A stretch of DNA of 64,000 nucleotides from Paenibacillus sp. PL91 (GCF_012935325.2 NZ_JABBYG020000011.1:62001-126000); one strand, 5' to 3'; counted from the stretch's first letter, positions 15,469 through 24,752 are shown. Notes: generated from the letters alone by a model not told the origin. A program made the numbers and translations.

Positions 15469-17223
15469 ATGCGCCGCTTCAGACTAGGAAGGCTGTATAT
15501 CCCGTTCACCTACAAAATGATGATCCCTTACCTCCTGCTTGTTCTGATGACTGACTTGCTCATTGGGTATATTTCGTACACGATGCTCATTCAGTCCCGA
15601 ACAGAGATGGCGGAAACGAATATTCGGACAGCTATGAAGCAGACACGCAACAATATCGAATATCAAATGGATGAAATCAACCGAATGTCGAGCACCTTGT
15701 TCACCAGCCTTACCTTTCAAAACGCGCTTCAGAATAAGGGAGACCCTCTTGAGGTAATGCTCAAAATGAGAGATGACATCATTCCTCAAATGAAAGCACC
15801 TCTTCAGCTATACGGCAACAACATCCGTCTCGTCCTCTACACCGTGAATGAAAAAATGTACGATGTTCCCGGCGACAATATGGAGAAGGAGATTACCAGA
15901 AGGGACTATTACGTCTTTCCTGCAAGCAGCATCCAAAACACGGATTGGTTCAAATCGATTCAAGCCATGAATCAGGATAATCTGTGGCTTCAACTTGATA
16001 CAGACAAGAAGCTGGATCATATTTCTCATTTCCGCAAGCTGGTTTCCTCCAGCGGCATGGCGTCTGTGATTGGCTATATCCGCGTTACAGCAAGGTTCGA
16101 CGAGCTTTTTGGCAACTTCGATACGTTTCCGATTGATCAAGGCATCAGCTTGCGGTTAGTCGATACGACGACAGGCGCTACCCTATACACCCGAGGATCG
16201 ACAGACACGCATTCGAAGCAAAGCAACGAGCTCAGCATCAAAGAACAAATTAGCGGAACACCTTTCATTATCGAATCTCTTGTACCCCATGCTTATTTGA
16301 ACAAAGATGCCAGCAGAATGCAAAGGGTGATCGGCACCGTCTGTATGATTAGCTTTTTGGTCATGGCTTTTATCGGCTTTATCGTTGCAAGGCTCTCCGG
16401 CAAAAAAATGAAGCGAATCGTCACGCTGGTCCGTTCCTTTCAGGAAGGAAACTTTCATAAGCGGATCGTGTTCACAGGCAATGACGAATTTGTCCATATT
16501 GCCGATTCGTTTAACCAGATGGCCACCAGCATTCAGGAATTGATCAAAAATGAGTATGTGCAAGGCATTCAGAAGAAACAGGCCGAGCTTGATGTGCTTC
16601 AGGCACAGATCAGTCCTCATTTTTTATATAATACCTTGTCTACAATAGGCAGTCTTGCCAATCTCGGTGAGGTTCAGAAGGTCACGCAAATGGTTCAAGG
16701 CTTGTCCAAGTTTTACCGGCTCACCTTAAATGGCGGCAATGTCTATATCTCATTGGAGAAGGAGCTTGAACAGATTGAAGCCTATCTCGATATTCAGCGT
16801 GTCAAGTATGCAGACACTTTCAAGGTCTATTTCGATATTGAGCCTGACATTCTGCATACGCCGATCATTAAGCTGATTCTGCAGCCGTTTGTCGAGAATA
16901 TATTCAAGCATTCGTGGTTCGGCAAATCAATTGCCATTCGAATTACCGGGAAACGGCTGGGCGACCATATTGAGCTAAAAGTCATCGATAACGGTATCGG
17001 AATGAGGCCGGATACCCTTAGGAAAATGCAATCGAATACGCTGCAGCCGGACAACCAATCGGATAAGTACGGACTCAAAAACGTTGAGGAGAGGATTAAG
17101 CTCCGGTACGGTAACGACTTCGGCATTCGCATCGGAAGCCATTACGGAGGAGGAACGACCGTGCAAATTATTCTTCCAATGGCTAATTCAGAAATAAAGG
17201 AAGATGGCGATATCAACGCCTGA
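15469..17223 (+). CDS. YesM-type sensor histidine kinase
   Basis: A 584-residue membrane kinase. Membrane helix 1 is at about 18-40, an extracellular sensor region at about 41-285, helix 2 at about 287-310, and a HAMP linker follows. The phospho-acceptor His384 is in the YesM-type motif QISPHFLYNTLS. The ATPase has VIDNGIGM and GLKNVEERIKLRYG. It is immediately followed (33 nt) by its AraC-type response regulator and then by an Lpl-type transporter, so it probably senses the transported saccharide or its binding protein. GAGAGG precedes the ATG. Confidence 0.9.
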   Translation: MRRFRLGRLYIPFTYKMMIPYLLLVLMTDLLIGYISYTMLIQSRTEMAETNIRTAMKQTRNNIEYQMDEINRMSSTLFTSLTFQNALQNKGDPLEVMLKMRDDIIPQMKAPLQLYGNNIRLVLYTVNEKMYDVPGDNMEKEITRRDYYVFPASSIQNTDWFKSIQAMNQDNLWLQLDTDKKLDHISHFRKLVSSSGMASVIGYIRVTARFDELFGNFDTFPIDQGISLRLVDTTTGATLYTRGSTDTHSKQSNELSIKEQISGTPFIIESLVPHAYLNKDASRMQRVIGTVCMISFLVMAFIGFIVARLSGKKMKRIVTLVRSFQEGNFHKRIVFTGNDEFVHIADSFNQMATSIQELIKNEYVQGIQKKQAELDVLQAQISPHFLYNTLSTIGSLANLGEVQKVTQMVQGLSKFYRLTLNGGNVYISLEKELEQIEAYLDIQRVKYADTFKVYFDIEPDILHTPIIKLILQPFVENIFKHSWFGKSIAIRITGKRLGDHIELKVIDNGIGMRPDTLRKMQSNTLQPDNQSDKYGLKNVEERIKLRYGNDFGIRIGSHYGGGTTVQIILPMANSEIKEDGDINA

Positions 17224-17255
17224 TCTCAGGGCAACGATGAGAGGAGCAGAAGATT

Positions 17256-18830
17256 ATGGAGATGAGCATCTTACTGGTTGATGATGAATCAATTGATTTG
17301 GAATGGCTTCGGCGGCGTGTTGTGAGCAACAAGGCGGTGCAGCATCAGAATGTGAGAACGGCGGTAAGCGGCTTCGAAGCGCTTCAGCTTATGGAGCAGC
17401 ACCCGGTTGATCTTATTCTCTCCGATATACGAATGCCGATTATGTCCGGCATGGAATTCGCACGTAAAGCGAAGGGGATCAACCCGCAGGTTCATATCGT
17501 TTTTATAAGCGGTCATCAGGACTTCAGCTATGCTAAAGAAGCGATTCAATTGAACGCTTCCGGCTACCTTCTTAAACCTGTGGAGGATCGTGAACTGCAT
17601 GATATGCTGGATCTTATGTACAACAAAATCGAGGAGGAATGGAAGCAGCGCTCTTCCCTTTCGGATACACTGAGCCTCGTGCATCAGGAGCTGCTGCTGC
17701 GGTGGTTTAAGGAGCCTACATCAGGACAGGTTGAGGAGCATCTTCACCGTTTTCTTGCTCCCATCCTCCAAAGTGGAGCCGCAGTCGCTATTATCGAAGT
17801 AGATGATTTAGCCTGGAAAATCAATCAAATGACGGAAGAGGAACGGCGGCTGTTAATCGCAAGCATCACCCACTTCATCCGAGAATTTGTGAAAGCGAAA
17901 AGCTTGGGAACATTAATGGCGAGCTACAACGACCATTTCGTGCTGCTGACAACGATTCAGGAAGAACATATAAAGGCAATGCTAGAACAATTGATTGAAG
18001 CATTCTACAAAGAATTTTCCTACTCTATTACGATTGGCACGGGTAAATATACGTCGGAGATAAATCAACTGCATGACTCCTATCGACAAGCCCAAGCCGC
18101 GCTAAGCATCAAATGGGTGTTTGGCAAAAACAGGCTCATACAGGATGCTTCGGCTTGGTCTCCCAAGCAAGCAATGGCTTTGAATTTGGAGGAGACGGTT
18201 AACCGGATGCTGCAAGCGATGCTCGAATACGACCTAACTACGATCGACGATTGCTTGCTTGATCTGTTTAATGGGGATCAGCCCCTAACTCAGAAAAGCG
18301 ACATCTATGATCTTATCATTCGTATTACTTCCAAGCTTCATGCTGATCTTCAGCAAATGAACGAGCATTTGTATGAAATTTTGAAATGGGAATCGCATCA
18401 GCCCTTTATTCTGTTTCAATTTGAAACGGTGCATGATATTTTATCCTGGCTGCGAAGACGATTCTTCGAATTGTCTGAACGGCTGTATTTGAAGAAGCAG
18501 CGGCAGAAACGCAAGCTTATTGATGAGATTACACGATTCGTCGAGCAAAGGCTCGACCAGAAGATCACGCTAAATGAGGTGGCTTCGCATTTCGACTTCA
18601 CGCCCAACTACTTAGGACAGCTCTTCAAGGCTGAAACGAATACGTTATTTACCGATTTCCTTATCGATCTGCGGATGAAGCGTGTATGTGAATTGTTGAA
18701 GGATCCGACTAGAAAGGTGTATGAGATCGCAGAGCTTGCCGGATACAAAAATATTGTGTATTTCAACCGGCAATTCAAGCTGTCCACAGGCATGTCGCCT
18801 GGAGAATATCGCAAGCAGCATAAAATTTAA
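17256..18830 (+). CDS. YesN-type response regulator with AraC DNA-binding domain
   Basis: A 524-residue regulator. The receiver domain has the acidic pocket VDDES, phospho-acceptor Asp57 in LILSDIRMP and a conserved Lys in GYLLKPV. A long middle region (about 130-400) is typical of the YesN family. Two AraC-type helix-turn-helix motifs occupy about 425-524 (ITLNEVASHFDFTPNYLGQL, then VYEIAELAGYKNIVYFNRQF). It is the partner of the kinase at 15469 and likely activates the permease/lipoprotein genes that follow. AGGAG is 9 nt before the ATG. Confidence 0.9.
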   Translation: MEMSILLVDDESIDLEWLRRRVVSNKAVQHQNVRTAVSGFEALQLMEQHPVDLILSDIRMPIMSGMEFARKAKGINPQVHIVFISGHQDFSYAKEAIQLNASGYLLKPVEDRELHDMLDLMYNKIEEEWKQRSSLSDTLSLVHQELLLRWFKEPTSGQVEEHLHRFLAPILQSGAAVAIIEVDDLAWKINQMTEEERRLLIASITHFIREFVKAKSLGTLMASYNDHFVLLTTIQEEHIKAMLEQLIEAFYKEFSYSITIGTGKYTSEINQLHDSYRQAQAALSIKWVFGKNRLIQDASAWSPKQAMALNLEETVNRMLQAMLEYDLTTIDDCLLDLFNGDQPLTQKSDIYDLIIRITSKLHADLQQMNEHLYEILKWESHQPFILFQFETVHDILSWLRRRFFELSERLYLKKQRQKRKLIDEITRFVEQRLDQKITLNEVASHFDFTPNYLGQLFKAETNTLFTDFLIDLRMKRVCELLKDPTRKVYEIAELAGYKNIVYFNRQFKLSTGMSPGEYRKQHKI

Positions 18831-18840
18831 AGCATGAATA

Positions 18841-18879
18841 AGCAACTGCCCGGTCTGCTCATGACCGGGCAGTTGCTTT
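18841..18879 (+). terminator. Terminator after the response regulator
   Basis: AGCAACTGCCCGGTC and GACCGGGCAGTTGCT form a 15-bp perfect stem ending in TTT. It separates the regulatory pair from the transporter genes, so the latter need their own promoter. Confidence 0.8.
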
Positions 18880-18994
18880 GCTCTTATACAGCCAATCGTT
18901 GAATTAGTATTGGTTTTAGTTGATCAACCTAATTATGCAGCTCTCTTCTATTTTTTATAATAAACGTAGACAAGAGATGAGAGAGGGAGCACAT

Positions 18995-19915
18995 ATGAAA
19001 CGACACGGATTTATAAATGATTTGTTCAAATACCGCACGATTCTGCTGATGCTAACGCCCGCTGTTTTGTTTTTCCTGCTGTTTGCTTATGTACCGATGG
19101 CAGGAATAATCATTGCGTTCAAGCATTATGATTATGCCGGCGGTATTTTTGGAAGCGCGTGGAACGGGCTGGATAATTTCCGGTTTTTCTTTGAATCGGG
19201 GGACGCTTGGAGAATTACGAGAAATACGGCGCTCTATAATATCGCGTTTATAATCGTAAATAACGTCTTGCAAATTTTTACCGCGATTCTATTGTTTGAG
19301 GTTGGGGGCAAATGGTTCCGTAAAATTACGCAATCCATTCTGTTTCTACCCTATTTCATTTCATGGGTCGTTGTAGGCGCAATTGCTTATAATTTATTGA
19401 ATTTCGATATTGGTACCGTCAATTCCCTGCTTAGAGGAATCGGCATGGAGCCAATCGACATCTATAATACACCAGCTTATTGGCCATATATTTTGACGAT
19501 TGTGTCCGCTTGGAAGATGCTTGGTTATGGTACGGTCATGTATCTGGCAGCAATTACGAGCATCGATACGGAAATGTATGAAGCAGCTGAGATCGACGGA
19601 GCGAATGTGTTCCAGCGTATCCTGAAAGTGACGGTTCCAAACCTGTATCCAACTGTTATCATTCTAGTGCTGCTCGCGGTAGGCAATATTTTTAGAGGCG
19701 ATTTCGGAATGTTCTATAATATGATCGGCAACAATGGTGTTCTATTCTCATCCACCGACGTAATCGACACATTCGTATTCCGGTCACTGATTACCTCGAA
19801 TGATATTGGCATGTCGGCCGCAGCAGGAGTTTTCCAATCCGTTCTTGGATTTACAGCCATCATGCTCGTGAACTACTCAGTTCGCAGGTATGACAAAGAT
19901 CGGGCCTTATTCTAA
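18995..19915 (+). CDS. Sugar ABC transporter permease, LplB type
   Basis: A 306-residue inner-membrane permease with about six membrane segments. The N-terminus after TPAVLFFLLFAYVPMAG is typical of LplB/YteP (polygalacturonan or complex-glycan oligosaccharide import). The EAA loop that contacts the ATPase is EAAEIDGANVFQRILKVTVP. GAGAGGGAG precedes the ATG at 18995, and an in-frame ATG at 18920 without a binding site is rejected. It is followed after 16 nt by the second permease. No ATPase gene is present in the operon. Confidence 0.85.
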   Translation: MKRHGFINDLFKYRTILLMLTPAVLFFLLFAYVPMAGIIIAFKHYDYAGGIFGSAWNGLDNFRFFFESGDAWRITRNTALYNIAFIIVNNVLQIFTAILLFEVGGKWFRKITQSILFLPYFISWVVVGAIAYNLLNFDIGTVNSLLRGIGMEPIDIYNTPAYWPYILTIVSAWKMLGYGTVMYLAAITSIDTEMYEAAEIDGANVFQRILKVTVPNLYPTVIILVLLAVGNIFRGDFGMFYNMIGNNGVLFSSTDVIDTFVFRSLITSNDIGMSAAAGVFQSVLGFTAIMLVNYSVRRYDKDRALF

Positions 19916-19931
19916 TGGGAGGTAATATGAT

Positions 19932-20849
19932 ATGAGTGGAACTGAGTTTGAAGTGAAACCAGTAAGATCATTACAACGGGATCGCCTATTGCTTTCCGTT
20001 ATCGGCTATATATCTTTAACTGTCCTGGCTGCTCTATGTATCCTGCCTTTTATTCTAATCTTATCTTCGTCACTGTCCGAAGAAAGTACGATTGTTACAG
20101 AAGGGTATCAATTTTTCCCGAGTGCATTTTCATTCGAACCCTATAAAATTTTGTTTCAATATCCCGAGCAAATTATACGGGCATACTCGGTGACACTGAC
20201 TGTTACCGCGATCGGAACCGTTATCGGATTATTTTTGACAGCGATGACTGCGTATTGCTTGTCCAGAAGAGATTTCAAATGGCGTAATCAATTTTCATTC
20301 TTCTTCTTCTTTACCACATTGTTCAGCGGCGGCCTTGTGCCGTGGTACCTTCTGATGGTCAATTACTTGCACATGAAGGATACGATTCTGGCATTGATTA
20401 TTCCGCTGGTGCTGAACGTGTTTTATATGATTGTTATGAAATCGTTTATGAGCAATATCCCAGAAGCGATTGTAGAATCGGCTAAAATAGACGGTGCAGG
20501 CGACTTTCACATTTTCCTACGTCTGATTCTTCCGCTCTCGAAGCCTGCACTCGCAACAATTGGATTATTTCTTGCCCTCGGTTATTGGAACGACTGGTAC
20601 AACGCCTTGCTTTTTGTCTCGGACGAAAAGCTGATGCCGCTCCAATACTACCTATACAAAATGCTCGGCAATATGGATGGCATGCGCAAGGCGATGATGG
20701 GCTCAGGCGCAGTCGTTACAAACGTGCTGCCTACTGAAGGCTTGAAGATGGCGATGACCGTTGTCGCAAGCGGTCCGATACTAGTTGCGTATCCGTTTAT
20801 TCAGAAATACTTTGTTAAAGGCTTGACGATTGGCGCTGTTAAAGGATGA
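19932..20849 (+). CDS. Sugar ABC transporter permease, LplC/YtcP type
   Basis: A 305-residue permease with six predicted membrane segments. The YtcP/LplC signature is visible in FFTTLFSGGLVPWYLL and in the ending KYFVKGLTIGAVKG. The EAA loop is ESAKIDGAGDFHIFLRLILP. It pairs with the LplB-type permease upstream and the lipoprotein downstream to form the membrane part of the importer. Confidence 0.85.
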   Translation: MSGTEFEVKPVRSLQRDRLLLSVIGYISLTVLAALCILPFILILSSSLSEESTIVTEGYQFFPSAFSFEPYKILFQYPEQIIRAYSVTLTVTAIGTVIGLFLTAMTAYCLSRRDFKWRNQFSFFFFFTTLFSGGLVPWYLLMVNYLHMKDTILALIIPLVLNVFYMIVMKSFMSNIPEAIVESAKIDGAGDFHIFLRLILPLSKPALATIGLFLALGYWNDWYNALLFVSDEKLMPLQYYLYKMLGNMDGMRKAMMGSGAVVTNVLPTEGLKMAMTVVASGPILVAYPFIQKYFVKGLTIGAVKG

Positions 20850-20897
20850 TTCCAAGGAAACTTGGTTTATCGATAAATAATAAGGGGGATATTTCAA

Positions 20898-22460
20898 ATG
20901 GTTAAAAAGAAAAGTATAATGATGCTCGCTTTGATCATGGCAATGGTGATGATAATCAGTGCTTGCGGCAACAAAAATAACGCACCTGCTGCTACCGAGA
21001 CACCTGACGGTGGAGAGACAAGCACAAATACGGAGCAAGTCGCAGGCGCAGTAGATACATCAGAGGCTGTTAAACTTAAAATGGTGTTTGTAGGACCTAA
21101 ACCGATTGATTATGACAGTGTTTTTGCAGCTATTAACGAAAAATTGAAAGCAAAAATCAATGTAACACTTGAAGGTGAATTTCTGGATTGGTCCGATTGG
21201 GCGCAGAAATATCCTTTGAAGCTTGCGGCTAACGAAAATTTCGACCTTATCTATACAGCCAACTGGGCTGGATATAATGATCAGGCGCTAAAAGGCGGCT
21301 TTCTTGAATTGACAGAAGAGATGCTTAAAACCTATATGCCTGAAACTTTTAAAGCAATGTCCGATGTGAACTGGGATCAAGCTAAAGTAAACGGCAAGCT
21401 GTATATGGTTCCTCAAAACCTTGGTGAATCAGTAGAGAAACTTATTCTATATCGTGAAGATTTGCGCAAAAAATACAACCTGCCTGCAATCAACAGCCCG
21501 GAAACATTTGCAAACTATTTAAAGGCCGTGGCAGCTAACGAGAAAGGAATCACTCCTTTCACACCGGAAACTGGCGACTGGAAGATGCACAACCTAGACC
21601 GTATCTTGTTGAAGCAACAAAATGATTGGAACCTGTTTGATTTAGACATTCCACTCGGCTTTAAAATAACGGATGAAACTGGACAGGTCTTTAATGTCTA
21701 TGAAACACCAGAATTTAAAGAGCTGCTTCATTACTACAAAGACCTTGCGGACAATAATGCTTGGTCCAAAAACGTTCTGAACAACAAAAATGATCATCAG
21801 CAAGATTTCAGAGAGGGTAAAACCGCTTCTATTTCTCATAATATGGGTACGCTCGGCTCTCTCATGGCCTTGATGCGCCAAACCAATCAATACGAAGTTG
21901 CACTTGCTGACATTAACCCAAACAATAAGAAATCCCAAGCTGTTGCTACACAGAACGGGGTATCCGTACATGCAACATCGAAACATCCGGAACGTGCACT
22001 TATGTTTATTGATTTGATGCAAAATGACAAAGAGCTGCATGACCTAATTAATCTCGGTATTGAAGGCGTTCACTACACAGCTGTTGGTGATGAAAAATTC
22101 AAATCAACAGACAAAAGCCCGAACTACACTGGCTTCTCCTTCTGGGGCTTTAACTCCCCTCTAAACCGTGATAATGAGTCATTCCCTGAGGAAGCGACTG
22201 CTATGCAGAACGGTTGGGATAGCAACGTGTACCACTATCCGCTTGAAACTTTTGTTTTCGATAACAGTAAAGTAAAAACAGAAGTTGCTAATGTAAGTAA
22301 TGTTATGCTTCGTTATGCGATTCCACTGGAGTACGGTGTGATCAAAGACGTGGAAAAAGGCCTTGAAGATTTGAACAAACAAATCAAAGCAGCAGGTATC
22401 GAAAAGATTCAGAACGAACTGCAATCCCAAATCGATGCATTCCTTGCAGCGAAGAAATAA
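20898..22460 (+). CDS. Extracellular solute-binding lipoprotein (LipO/YtcQ type)
   Basis: A 520-residue lipoprotein. The signal peptide ends in a lipobox MIISACGN, so Cys is the lipidated residue, followed by an Asn/Thr/Glu-rich tether. The length and the motifs DWAQKYPLK and NLGESVEKLILYREDLRKKY fit the LipO/YtcQ family that binds complex oligosaccharides for LplBC permeases. AGGGG lies before the ATG. The gene ends at the terminator inside the second repeat copy. The ligand is not known; a pectin or hemicellulose fragment is a guess from the neighbourhood. Confidence 0.85.
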   Translation: MVKKKSIMMLALIMAMVMIISACGNKNNAPAATETPDGGETSTNTEQVAGAVDTSEAVKLKMVFVGPKPIDYDSVFAAINEKLKAKINVTLEGEFLDWSDWAQKYPLKLAANENFDLIYTANWAGYNDQALKGGFLELTEEMLKTYMPETFKAMSDVNWDQAKVNGKLYMVPQNLGESVEKLILYREDLRKKYNLPAINSPETFANYLKAVAANEKGITPFTPETGDWKMHNLDRILLKQQNDWNLFDLDIPLGFKITDETGQVFNVYETPEFKELLHYYKDLADNNAWSKNVLNNKNDHQQDFREGKTASISHNMGTLGSLMALMRQTNQYEVALADINPNNKKSQAVATQNGVSVHATSKHPERALMFIDLMQNDKELHDLINLGIEGVHYTAVGDEKFKSTDKSPNYTGFSFWGFNSPLNRDNESFPEEATAMQNGWDSNVYHYPLETFVFDNSKVKTEVANVSNVMLRYAIPLEYGVIKDVEKGLEDLNKQIKAAGIEKIQNELQSQIDAFLAAKK

Positions 22461-22474
22461 AACAATTACTAGAC

Positions 22475-22541
22475 CACACGTAAGAGATGACTCCTGTGCT
22501 GAACAGGAGTCATCTTTTTTAGTCCTCACTGATATCTGTGA
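22475..22541 (+). repeat. Direct repeat, copy 2, at the end of the Lpl-type cassette
   Basis: This 67-nt segment is the better-preserved partner of 15100-15167. The similarity extends about 20 nt beyond the terminator T-run (AGTCCTCACTGATATCTGTG), so it is sequence homology and not merely two similar terminators. Confidence 0.8.
22485..22520 (+). terminator. Terminator of the Lpl-type lipoprotein gene
   Basis: AGATGACTCCTG and CAGGAGTCATCT form a perfect 12-bp stem with a TGCTGAA loop, followed by six T. Confidence 0.9.
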
Positions 22542-22542
22542 T

Positions 22543-22600
22543 AAAAAAGTACCCATACGCTAAACCCTTTTTTCAAAGTGTCCAGTGTATGGGTACCCTT
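22543..22600 (-). terminator. Terminator of the YflT-like gene
   Basis: GTACCCATAC (22549-22558) and GTATGGGTAC (22587-22596) form a 10-bp stem; on the minus strand it runs into six T (complement of 22543-22548). It directly abuts the plus-strand repeat, giving back-to-back termination. Confidence 0.75.
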
Positions 22601-22619
22601 TTAGGGGAGCCTTTACTTT

Positions 22620-23105
22620 TTAATATACTACGTTAGTGGCTCCAGCCAGTCGAAGCAGAGATTCGGCTTCTTCCTCGGAATCCGTTTCGAGAATTAGCAA
22701 ATATCGTCCGACTTCAAGCGCATCGCCGCATTCATTCGCATGCTTCTCAGGAATTCCGATATCATGCAGCACGTCATTTGTACCCGGGTGATCATCAAGA
22801 TCGCTAACGACTGGAACAAAGCCGGCAGGACTGCCGCTTGCTCCAACCGATCCGGCTGTGTAGCCGCCAGCAGCGAGCGGAACCGCTCCAAGCGGGGCAA
22901 CCCTATCTGTAAGTGGCCCCCTTGCCTCGAGAATTTCATAAACCTCTTCAACAGGGACATCTGATTGAGAAGCCAGTATCGGAGCTGACTCCTTATTTTT
23001 TAAGACAATCCGCAGGTTGTAATCATTCGTCCGAGCCGTTTGAAACATTTTGGTCGCTTCCAAAACGCCTTCTTCTTTTTTGAAAATGCCGATGGTCACC
23101 GTCAT
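22620..23105 (-). CDS. General-stress-protein-like protein (YflT/GSP17M type)
   Basis: A 161-residue soluble protein starting MTVTIGIFKKEEGVLEA. Its plan is a ferredoxin-like N-terminus, a Gly/Ala/Pro-rich centre (about 70-105), and a C-terminal half with GIPEKHANECGDALEVGRYL. This resembles the YflT/GSP17M heat- and general-stress proteins of Bacilli, in which a conserved region reads GIP..A..Y...V..G..L. The usual Tyr is Cys here. AGGAGG precedes the ATG at 23105. Molecular function is unknown in the family; regulation by SigB is common in relatives but no SigB promoter was identified. Confidence 0.6.
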   Translation of the reverse strand: MTVTIGIFKKEEGVLEATKMFQTARTNDYNLRIVLKNKESAPILASQSDVPVEEVYEILEARGPLTDRVAPLGAVPLAAGGYTAGSVGASGSPAGFVPVVSDLDDHPGTNDVLHDIGIPEKHANECGDALEVGRYLLILETDSEEEAESLLRLAGATNVVY

Positions 23106-23210
23106 GGTGAGCCCTCCTCTCGCTTTTTAGCTAATATGAGGTTACAACTTCTTATACCCTTTCCTCACAGCTTTGAATCGAGAAACGAGATTCGGATTGA
23201 TTATTCGGCC

Positions 23211-24188
23211 TCAGCGACAGACGAACCGTGACACTTCACTAATTTCCTTTATTTCATTGGCGGTTAGCTTGAAGCGCATCGCCTTCACGTTCTGCTCGGC
23301 GTGATGGACTTTGGATGCGCCTGGAATCGCGAATACTGTCTCGCCGTGAGCGTGAATAAGCCAATTCAGCGCTACTTGCGTTGCGGTAGCATCGTAATGG
23401 CCAGCCATTTGCTCCAGCGAATCGATGAGCGGTTTCGCTCGGCGCAGCCCTTCCTTGCGGAATGCCAGACTCCATTTGCGAGGACCGCTTATCGATTTGA
23501 CCAGATCGGGATCATGATGGAACTTTCCGCTTAATATGCCTTGCTCAAGCGGGGAATAGGCGATAATAGCGGCACCTAGCTCCTTCGCTGTTTCCAGTAT
23601 GCCGTTCTGCTCGATTCGGCGGTCCAGCAGGCTGTATTTCACTTGGTTGGATGCAAGCCGCAGGCCGTGCTCCCGCAGGACACGGTCAGCCTCGCGCATT
23701 TGCTTGGCGGAGAAATTGCTTACGCCTACATGCCCAATTTTGCCGGCAGCCGCCAGCTTCGCCATTTCCTTCATCTCGCTGCTTACGGAAGAGAGGGAGA
23801 AGGGCTGATGCACCTGATACAGGTTTATTGTTCGGCCTTCTAGCTGACGTATTCGCTCATCGATGGTGCTTCCTATACTGCTTGCGGTACGCATCATCGG
23901 CCACCATTTGGTCGCAATAAATACAGGGTCTGAAGCAGGAATGGTTTCGCGCAATGCACGAGCAAGCAATTGCTCGGATTGACCGTTGCCGTAAATCTCG
24001 GCAGTGTCGAACCAATTCATGCCGCCCTCGTAGCTGATTTTGACAATATCATTAATCATGGCGCCCTGCAGAACAGGCCAGAATTTTCCCACAACGCCTT
24101 TGCCGTTGCTGAACTGCCAGCAGCCAAGGCCGAGTGGCGATAGTTGCAAGTTCGTTGGGCCAAAGGGCCGGAGTACGGATTTCATCAT
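23211..24188 (-). CDS. Aldo/keto reductase
   Basis: A 325-residue NADPH-dependent oxidoreductase of the AKR (TIM-barrel) superfamily. The catalytic tetrad is seen as Asp and Tyr in WFDTAEIYGNG, Lys in FIATKWWP and His in LYQVHQP. The cofactor-binding C-terminal strand is FAIPGASKVHHAEQN. AGGAGG (complement of 24198-24203) fits the ATG at 24188 or the adjacent ATG at 24185; a 13-codon upstream extension is rejected. It lies 47 bp downstream of the OhrR-like gene on the same strand, so the two are probably cotranscribed and it may reduce aldehydes formed by peroxide damage. Confidence 0.85.
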   Translation of the reverse strand: MMKSVLRPFGPTNLQLSPLGLGCWQFSNGKGVVGKFWPVLQGAMINDIVKISYEGGMNWFDTAEIYGNGQSEQLLARALRETIPASDPVFIATKWWPMMRTASSIGSTIDERIRQLEGRTINLYQVHQPFSLSSVSSEMKEMAKLAAAGKIGHVGVSNFSAKQMREADRVLREHGLRLASNQVKYSLLDRRIEQNGILETAKELGAAIIAYSPLEQGILSGKFHHDPDLVKSISGPRKWSLAFRKEGLRRAKPLIDSLEQMAGHYDATATQVALNWLIHAHGETVFAIPGASKVHHAEQNVKAMRFKLTANEIKEISEVSRFVCR

Positions 24189-24235
24189 GGCGTGTTGCCT
24201 CCTGAACAAGTAATGAAGTAGCGGCAAATTTGATA

Positions 24236-24685
24236 TTACTCCTTGGCTGCGCTTTGCTGCATTCTGTGCAGAAATTGATGCATGAGATCAAGCATCGCGG
24301 CTCCTTCTTCCGGCGTTCCGTCCAGCTTGCATGCGAGCTGATAAGGGAAATCGAGCGCTTGCTCCTTTAAAGCTCTTCCTTGCTCGGTGAGCGCAACCAA
24401 TACGCTCCGCTCATCGTTGCGATCACGTGTCCGAGTAATATGTCCGGCAGCCTCCAGCTTTTTAAGGAGAGGGGTCAAGGTGCCTGAATCCAGATAGAGC
24501 TTATTGCCAAGCGCGGTTACGGTCACATGATCCTGCTCCCATAGAGCCAGCATCGTAACATATTGCGTATAAGTCAGATCTATTTTCTCCAGCATCGGCC
24601 GATATAGCTTCGTTATTTCTCTGGAACAGGCGTAAAAGGCGAAGCAGATTTGATTGTCCAGCTTTAACATTTCGTTGGTATCCAT
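24236..24685 (-). CDS. ohrR: OhrR-like MarR-family peroxide-sensing repressor
   Basis: A 149-residue MarR-family dimer. It closely resembles Bacillus OhrR: LDNQICFAFYACSREITKLY, with Cys14 at the position of the organic-hydroperoxide-sensing Cys15, then LTYTQYVTMLALWE and the recognition region LYLDSGTLTPLLKKLE, and the wing RNDERSVLVALT. A second Cys (20) is also present. GGAGG is 8 nt before the ATG at 24685; the ATG at 24700 overlaps that binding site and is rejected. It likely represses its own operon with the aldo/keto reductase, and possibly gpx at 14497. No ohrA is in the window. Confidence 0.85.
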   Translation of the reverse strand: MDTNEMLKLDNQICFAFYACSREITKLYRPMLEKIDLTYTQYVTMLALWEQDHVTVTALGNKLYLDSGTLTPLLKKLEAAGHITRTRDRNDERSVLVALTEQGRALKEQALDFPYQLACKLDGTPEEGAAMLDLMHQFLHRMQQSAAKE

Positions 24686-24737
24686 ATTGTTTTCCTCCAT
24701 TAGGAAGGTGAATTTTTATTGCTATCGCTTTATTTCG

Positions 24738-24752
24738 TAAAATTAAATTGTG
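24738..24752 (-). promoter_or_regulatory. Candidate OhrR operator upstream of ohrR
   Basis: The minus strand contains ACAATTTAATTTTAC about 55 bp before the ohrR start, sharing the ACAATT-AATT core with the box over the gpx -10 at 15026-15040 and with known OhrR sites (TACAATT-AATTGTA). Only one half-site is well conserved. Confidence 0.4.
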
